From Seminavis robusta (lineage: Eukaryota; Bacillariophyta; Bacillariophyceae; Naviculales; Naviculaceae), in the NCBI GenBank assembly GCA_903772945.1, contig CAICTM010001928.1, positions 1 through 20,656 on the forward strand: a stretch of 20,656 bases of DNA, written 5' to 3'. This document shows positions 16,725-20,656 of this stretch, in pieces (the stretch's first letter is position 1; every line of letters starts with the position of its first letter). A program made the position numbers and the translations under genes. The notes beneath the pieces were generated by a model. That model worked only from the letters and a program-made list of their open reading frames with translations, did no database searches and was not told the DNA's origin.

Positions 16725-19076
16725 GGGTAAATAACGAGATTTTATTTTAAAGGCTACACCTCGTCAGACGATCCGCTGAACGGTGCCGTGACGAACCCAT
16801 ATACCTCAGGCGCACGAGGGCGCCCACTTAGGATGGGCCTAGTGTAAGCCCCCCACCGGAGAAATTGAACAAAACTCCGGAGGGTGCTGTACGACTAACT
16901 ATCTAGGCTAGGCTAAATCGCCCGCTATTGCTATGGGAATCCCACATCGGCGCATAGTTACCCTGGACTGATTGGGAAGGCTGCTCGCGTGCATGCTCGT
17001 CCCTCATTGCTTTGGCAACAACTGGGAGCCAATTGGCCAGCCATGCCTTGATATCCCCTGGCCCTTTGGCCATCTGTTCCTCCAGGGGTCGCTTGAAGAT
17101 GGTATCAAGGAGATGCTCTGGGAGCAGGTCCGCTTTTCCATACAGGAGCTCAACCTCTCGTTGGAGCTGTTCGTGTTTCTTGCGCCATTTCTGTTCCTGA
17201 TCCCGGCCGTGCCTGGCGGCATTGCGGTCTTCCCAGAGATTCCACCACTGCTGGATCAGAACAGAAGCCAGATTGGTGACCCAAAGCTGCCCGGTCTTGG
17301 TGGTCTCCTGGGAGCCGACCCGGTGCAAATAGGCATCTTGGTGCTTGGCCCAATGCTTGGACAACCGTCCTCTCAGGAAGTTATCCCAACCAATGAGATT
17401 TTGAGTGTCAACAAGGTCCCTATACCGGTCTGGGTAGTGCCACGGGTGTAGGAATCGATCTTCAAAGTGATATTGAAGCCCATCAAGAACAATTTCCAGG
17501 AGGAAGGGGTCTGTGGAGTCCTTTCGCAACTTTGTACTGATCGCTCGTTGCATGGTCCCTCGCCACAAATCCACGTGAACATGTGGGCATCTGTAAACAT
17601 GGGTCTCAGTCTCGTGATCACCGCCGCAACGGGGACAGTGGTGATCATACTTGGGGTCGTCCCGGTGTATTCGTTTCCCAACTGGCAACAATTGGAATAG
17701 AAACTTCACAATTGTCGGTTTGTGGATTTCATGACGGTTGACAGCACGACCATGGGCTGTCCAATCAACCAGTGCAGGGGTGTCCTCGTCCCAATCTGGA
17801 TTCAGTTTGACAATGTGGTCGAACAATGGCTGGTCGTTCCTGAAATGCCGCAGTGTTCTGGGAAGCTTGTATGTGCATGTTCCCTTGGGAAGGTGCAGCT
17901 GGGCCAAGTTGGCCGGAAATCGGAGTACCTTGGAGTGATCCTGTTTGATGTGTCTGTTCATGTAGCTGCCTGCCAGTTTGCCAGCTCGGCAGTTCAGTTG
18001 AGCCTTCAAAGGTAGTGTTTCAATGGCCTTGTGCTTATCCTGGTGTGATTTGATGTGCTCCATCTTGGGCACTGTGACGGCAGCCCGAAACGAATCCTCG
18101 ATCTGCTGCAAGACATCCCAGTCGGAGTCCAAGGAATCATTGGGGTACCAGCCCTCGTAATCCAGACAGCCAGCACACTTGTTGGTAACGGATTCATTGT
18201 TGCACAGGTGTACATAATTCTTCATGCTGGTTCGGTCGTAGAACTCCAGCAATCTCCGCAGAAGGTAAGTAGGGGATAGAATGCCATAAGCCTCCGCCCT
18301 GTAGGATGTCGGAACCATACCAAAAACGGGACCAGAGCACCGAAGCACAATCTGACCGCGATTGTCTGCCAGAACCCAAGCAAAACTTGCCTTACCGGCG
18401 TCAATGTCTGCAGCCCCATCACTCGCCACCCAGAAGGGCATGGCTGTGACAATCTGCAGGACTGAGTAGGCGTCCACCATCCATTCAAGCTCTTCATAGA
18501 GAGCTGTCTCCCAAGGCTCCAAAGTGGCAAGGAAATCCTCAAATGTTGTTGGTGTGGGTGGTAGTGGACGAGCAGGAATGCCTGCTGTGAAACCACTACC
18601 AACGACCACTGTCTCACGCTTGTTGAAGAGGGTCAAATCCAGGACTCGCCGCTTTCCAGAGTCTGGCTGAACAGAGGTGCAAGATCGGGGGAAGTAGGGA
18701 TCCAGTGGCACCGAGTTGTGTAGGATGCTGGTGTCCAGGTAGGTCTCATCTCCGAACTCCCAGCGATGAACTGTACGTTCCTTGTTCGGGACTGGATGTT
18801 GGAACATCCAGAATTCGGACTCCTCATTATCGACTTGTTGATAGACGACGTTAGAATCGACCTCATAGAAGAACCTGTGTCGCATGCGGAGCTTGTCAGC
18901 AGAGACGAGCCACCTCCCCAGGGGTACATCCAACGTCAGATTCGGAGCGAACAGGGATAACGCTTTCCTCCACAACCACCAAGTCCTGGGGTCTTTGGGT
19001 CGATCTTGGAACCTTTTGAAGTAGATGGTGCGAGGCATCAGAGGACTGGAAAAGCCATGCCAGAACTCCTCCCGGA
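16725..19076 (-). mobile_element. 5'-truncated LINE (non-LTR retrotransposon), RNase H and 3' zinc finger
   Basis: A 2.35-kb insertion bounded by an 18-bp target-site duplication, typical of target-primed reverse transcription. One frame runs from the junction to TAG at 16903. It begins in the linker after RT, so RT and endonuclease are lost. RNase H is recognisable from FWVASDGAADIDAG, then SYRAEAYGIL, a CNNESV motif where Asp is usual, and HIKSHQDKH. A zinc finger CPRCGGDHETETHVYRCPH (about 17640-17585) follows, then a Trp-rich C-terminal region. The 3' UTR (16902-16725) ends in AAAATAAAATCTCG then TTATTTACCCC with no poly(A). RNase H is probably inactive because two of its expected acids appear replaced. 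Confidence 0.85.
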
Positions 19077-19257
19077 TACAATTGGCTTTCATTGTTGAGT
19101 CGTCATCCGTCAAAATCATGTGAGGTTCCACACGATACTGGTCATAGATGTATTCAACCATTTCGAGAAGCAACGCAGACTCCATGGAACCGGAATACCC
19201 AACATGGTTCATCTGGCATTCATGATCCGGTGGTGGCTGGTCCTTAGCATTGTACAA
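16903..19257 (-). pseudogene. Chimeric ORF: transposase piece fused to LINE RNase H
   Basis: A 784-residue open frame from TTG 19257 crosses the insertion junction at 19076/19077. Its first 60 residues are the transposase centre (CQMNHVGYSG to TDDDSTMKANC); the rest is LINE. The fusion is in frame by chance and has no start of its own: the upstream transposase frame is stopped by TGA at 19291. It should not be read as a natural protein without expression data. Confidence 0.8.
19077..19094. repeat. LINE target-site duplication, right copy
   Basis: Exact partner of 16707-16724, at the truncated 5' end of the LINE. Confidence 0.96.
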
Positions 19258-19617
19258 CTTACAGTATGCACAATATTTGCTCTTGATACATCACGCAACG
19301 GGCTTGCGAGTTACATACCCAACAAGGAACGCATGACCAGAATTGGAATCATACCGGCGACCACTCGATCTCTTCTGCCATCCCATATCCATCGATACTA
19401 TGACTCGAGGATGTGGAAAGTCATGGGGCAGTTTCTTTTCCTCAGTTTTGATAAAGGAGAGCCACTTATCGTAGTCCCAGTCATCCGTACCAGCCATGGC
19501 AAGTTCCACTTCTCGCTGTAAGTTCAAATGAATGGCCTCCTCTGTGACTTCTCTGATCATGGGTGCAATGCTCTTCTCTATCCGGTGAAAAGAACCAATA
19601 ACTTCTTGAAAGGATCA

Positions 19618-20119
19618 GGGTAGATCCACAAGAGATGAGGATGGCCACAGGGCCTCCTCTGCTTACAGAGTTTCCAGCTCCTGGAGCTGGTACCGATGTT
19701 ATTCTATCACGATGCTGGGCAGCCTAGCGAATGCTATCAGCTTACCTCTCAATGCCACTGCTCAGCCTCAACAGGATAGGTATCTACTGCAAAGGAACAA
19801 GGGAGCTACAGGTCTATGGAGATGGTATTCAATTCATACATTCAATTCTTAGGACTATGAGCAAAAAGCATGCATCCAAATAATTGGGTGTTATGCAGGA
19901 TTTTCACTCTGAGCCACACTGAGCTCCTGGATCCTCCTGAGGTCACCCGATTGAGTAGATGCTCGCCTCATGGCAGTCCTACACTACGTGATCAGATTCT
20001 CCTGTTGAATGGACTGTAAGAGCAGGCCACTCCTAGATATGTCGGTTGTTGGCGGGCCAAAGAGGATGAGACTTAGTGCGCTGTCTGCCCAACAAGGCGC
20101 CCCTCGTTTGCCCTCGCGC
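19618..20119. other. Region upstream of the transposase; no recognisable gene
   Basis: It should hold the transposase N-terminus or promoter and perhaps the element end, but nothing can be assigned. CCAGCTCCTGGAGCTGG near 19674 is a near-palindrome. Several stops occur in every frame. Confidence 0.4.
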
Positions 20120-20449
20120 AATCTACATGAGATAACAACGTTGGGTGTTCCAGTGCAAGGCCCCACATAAATGTTCGGAGACAATGGGTCTGTTTGCACA
20201 AGCTCGACACCGCCCCACTCCCCGCTCAAAAAAAGGCATCACGCACTGGCCTACCATTTTGTTAGGGAAAGCATTGCAGCAGGGACCATCTCCTTCCATC
20301 ACTTGCCAGGAGAAATCAACCCAGCTGACATTCTCACGAAGCACTGGAGTTATTCTAAGATTTGGCCAATGCTCCGAGCAGTGATTTTCTGGAAAGGGAA
20401 TACCCTGGACACCCTCACCCCGGATGAACCCGATGGAGGGGAGCGATAA
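20120..20449 (+). pseudogene. Ty1/copia RNase H C-terminal fragment (second lineage)
   Basis: The frame reads NLHEITTLGVPVQGPT, a TAA at 20168-20170, then FGDNGSVCTSS, KRHHALAYHFVRE, FHHLPGEINPADILTKHWSY and a TAA at 20447-20449. These are the last conserved motifs of copia RNase H (FGDN, HALAYH, PADILTKHW). Compared with 1876-2080 of the first fragment the same motifs appear but with different residues (FGDNETVV), so it is a separate copia lineage. The TAA at 20168 is one base from Tyr. No upstream RT is present, so the copy is truncated. Confidence 0.85.
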
Positions 20450-20656
20450 AATGTGGGTTGGATCCATGGGATCAACGTGTTGAGTGTGAGAACAAACTGT
20501 CTGCCTTATGGTACTGGTACCCACATGTATGTGGAACAGCAAAGATATAGAGAATCTTGGTCTGGTACTGGTGAGACACAGGCCATACATATTGGAACCA
20601 GGGAAGCCCCATATGGTCCCATATGAAGGTTTTGTACCACTGTAACACCCCAGATG
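20450..20656 (+). other. Probable 3' tail or LTR start of the second copia element
   Basis: A purine run GGATGGAGGGGAGCGA (near 20432) looks like a polypurine tract. TGTGGGTTGGATCC at 20452 could be an LTR start. The window ends before the other LTR boundary, so this is unproven. No coding sequence. Confidence 0.35.

Larger units (their letters stand above)
15460..19614 (-). pseudogene. DDE transposase (Mutator-like/Kolobok-like), split by a LINE
   Basis: The coding line starts before 19614 (in-frame TGA at 19617-19615; its N-terminus was not found) and ends at 15460. Catalytic residues seen are Asp in VSMDMGWQKRSS (19389-19387), Asp in ILTDDDST (19107-19099) and Glu in QVNESLNN (16170-16168). 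Conserved CQMNHVGYSGSMES lies before the second Asp. Near the C-terminus come a Lys/Glu-rich coiled stretch (KIKKVEHKKKRKREM) and a zinc knuckle CKACGTWGHKHRSSKHC (15708-15658), then an acidic tail. These fit the transposases annotated as Mutator-like transposase domain, which cut and paste DNA transposons. Breaks are TGA at 19293-19291, a LINE at 16725-19076 directly after the second Asp, and TAA at 16206-16204 just before VGHGGDTQVNESL. Its reading frame matches across all breaks. The gene is dead; the family call is good, but the exact superfamily is uncertain. Confidence 0.82.

Noticed and set aside
16903..19257. A genuine transposase-RNase H fusion gene
   Set aside because: The 18-bp target-site duplication at both edges shows insertion of a LINE into a pre-existing gene.
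3787..19617. TGA reassigned to an amino acid, because several frames contain an internal TGA
   Set aside because: The first copia fragment (2188) and the P2X7-like gene (14533) appear to end at TGA, and other breaks in the same elements are TAG, TAA or frameshifts. Decay explains the pattern better.
20123..20590. Minus-strand ORF of 155 residues
   Set aside because: It lies antisense to the copia RNase H fragment and shows no recognisable domain.

Overview
The window looks like a gene-poor, transposon-dense stretch of a eukaryotic nuclear genome. The most likely source is a diatom or related stramenopile: the Ty1/copia pol remnants read like diatom copia elements. This is judged from protein motifs, a Kozak ATG, a GTAAGT intron donor and retroelement classes, not from a search. 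No bacterial operon, rRNA or tRNA gene was seen.

Layout. 1-2190: heavily frameshifted Ty1/copia pol fragment, plus strand. 2191-2555: its probable non-coding tail. 2556-2969: truncated TTTAGTC-rich MITE with a Tourist/PIF-Harbinger-like end (TTA target site). 2970-3786: low-complexity spacer. 3787-9793: almost complete Ty3/gypsy retrotransposon on the minus strand, with two LTRs, gag, protease, RT/RNase H and integrase. It is broken by stops, frame changes and a 333-bp tandem duplication at the gag/pol junction. 9798-10490: spacer with a hairpin. 10495-12030: nested palindromic repeats holding a second, complete copy of the MITE in inverted orientation, with an internal minisatellite. 12089-12493: inverted-repeat-flanked array of about 18 TCGTCTCC-type motifs. 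12517-14535: probable spliced gene with a P2X7 C-terminal-like Cys domain and one in-frame TGA. 15136-15321: small basic ORF with a histone-H3-tail-like motif. 15460-19614: minus-strand DDE transposase of the Mutator-like/Kolobok-like type, with two nonsense codons and split by a 2.35-kb 5'-truncated LINE with an 18-bp target-site duplication. 20120-20449: RNase H tail of a second copia element, plus strand.

The plus-strand gene (12517-14535) and the minus-strand transposase (15460-19614) converge. They may have been the two genes of one DNA transposon, with the motif array as promoter or subterminal region, but no outer terminal repeats were found. Everything looks decayed. Several interruptions are TGA codons one C-to-T step from CGA, and several differences between the gypsy LTRs are C/T or G/A at CpG, as expected if silenced elements were once CpG-methylated.
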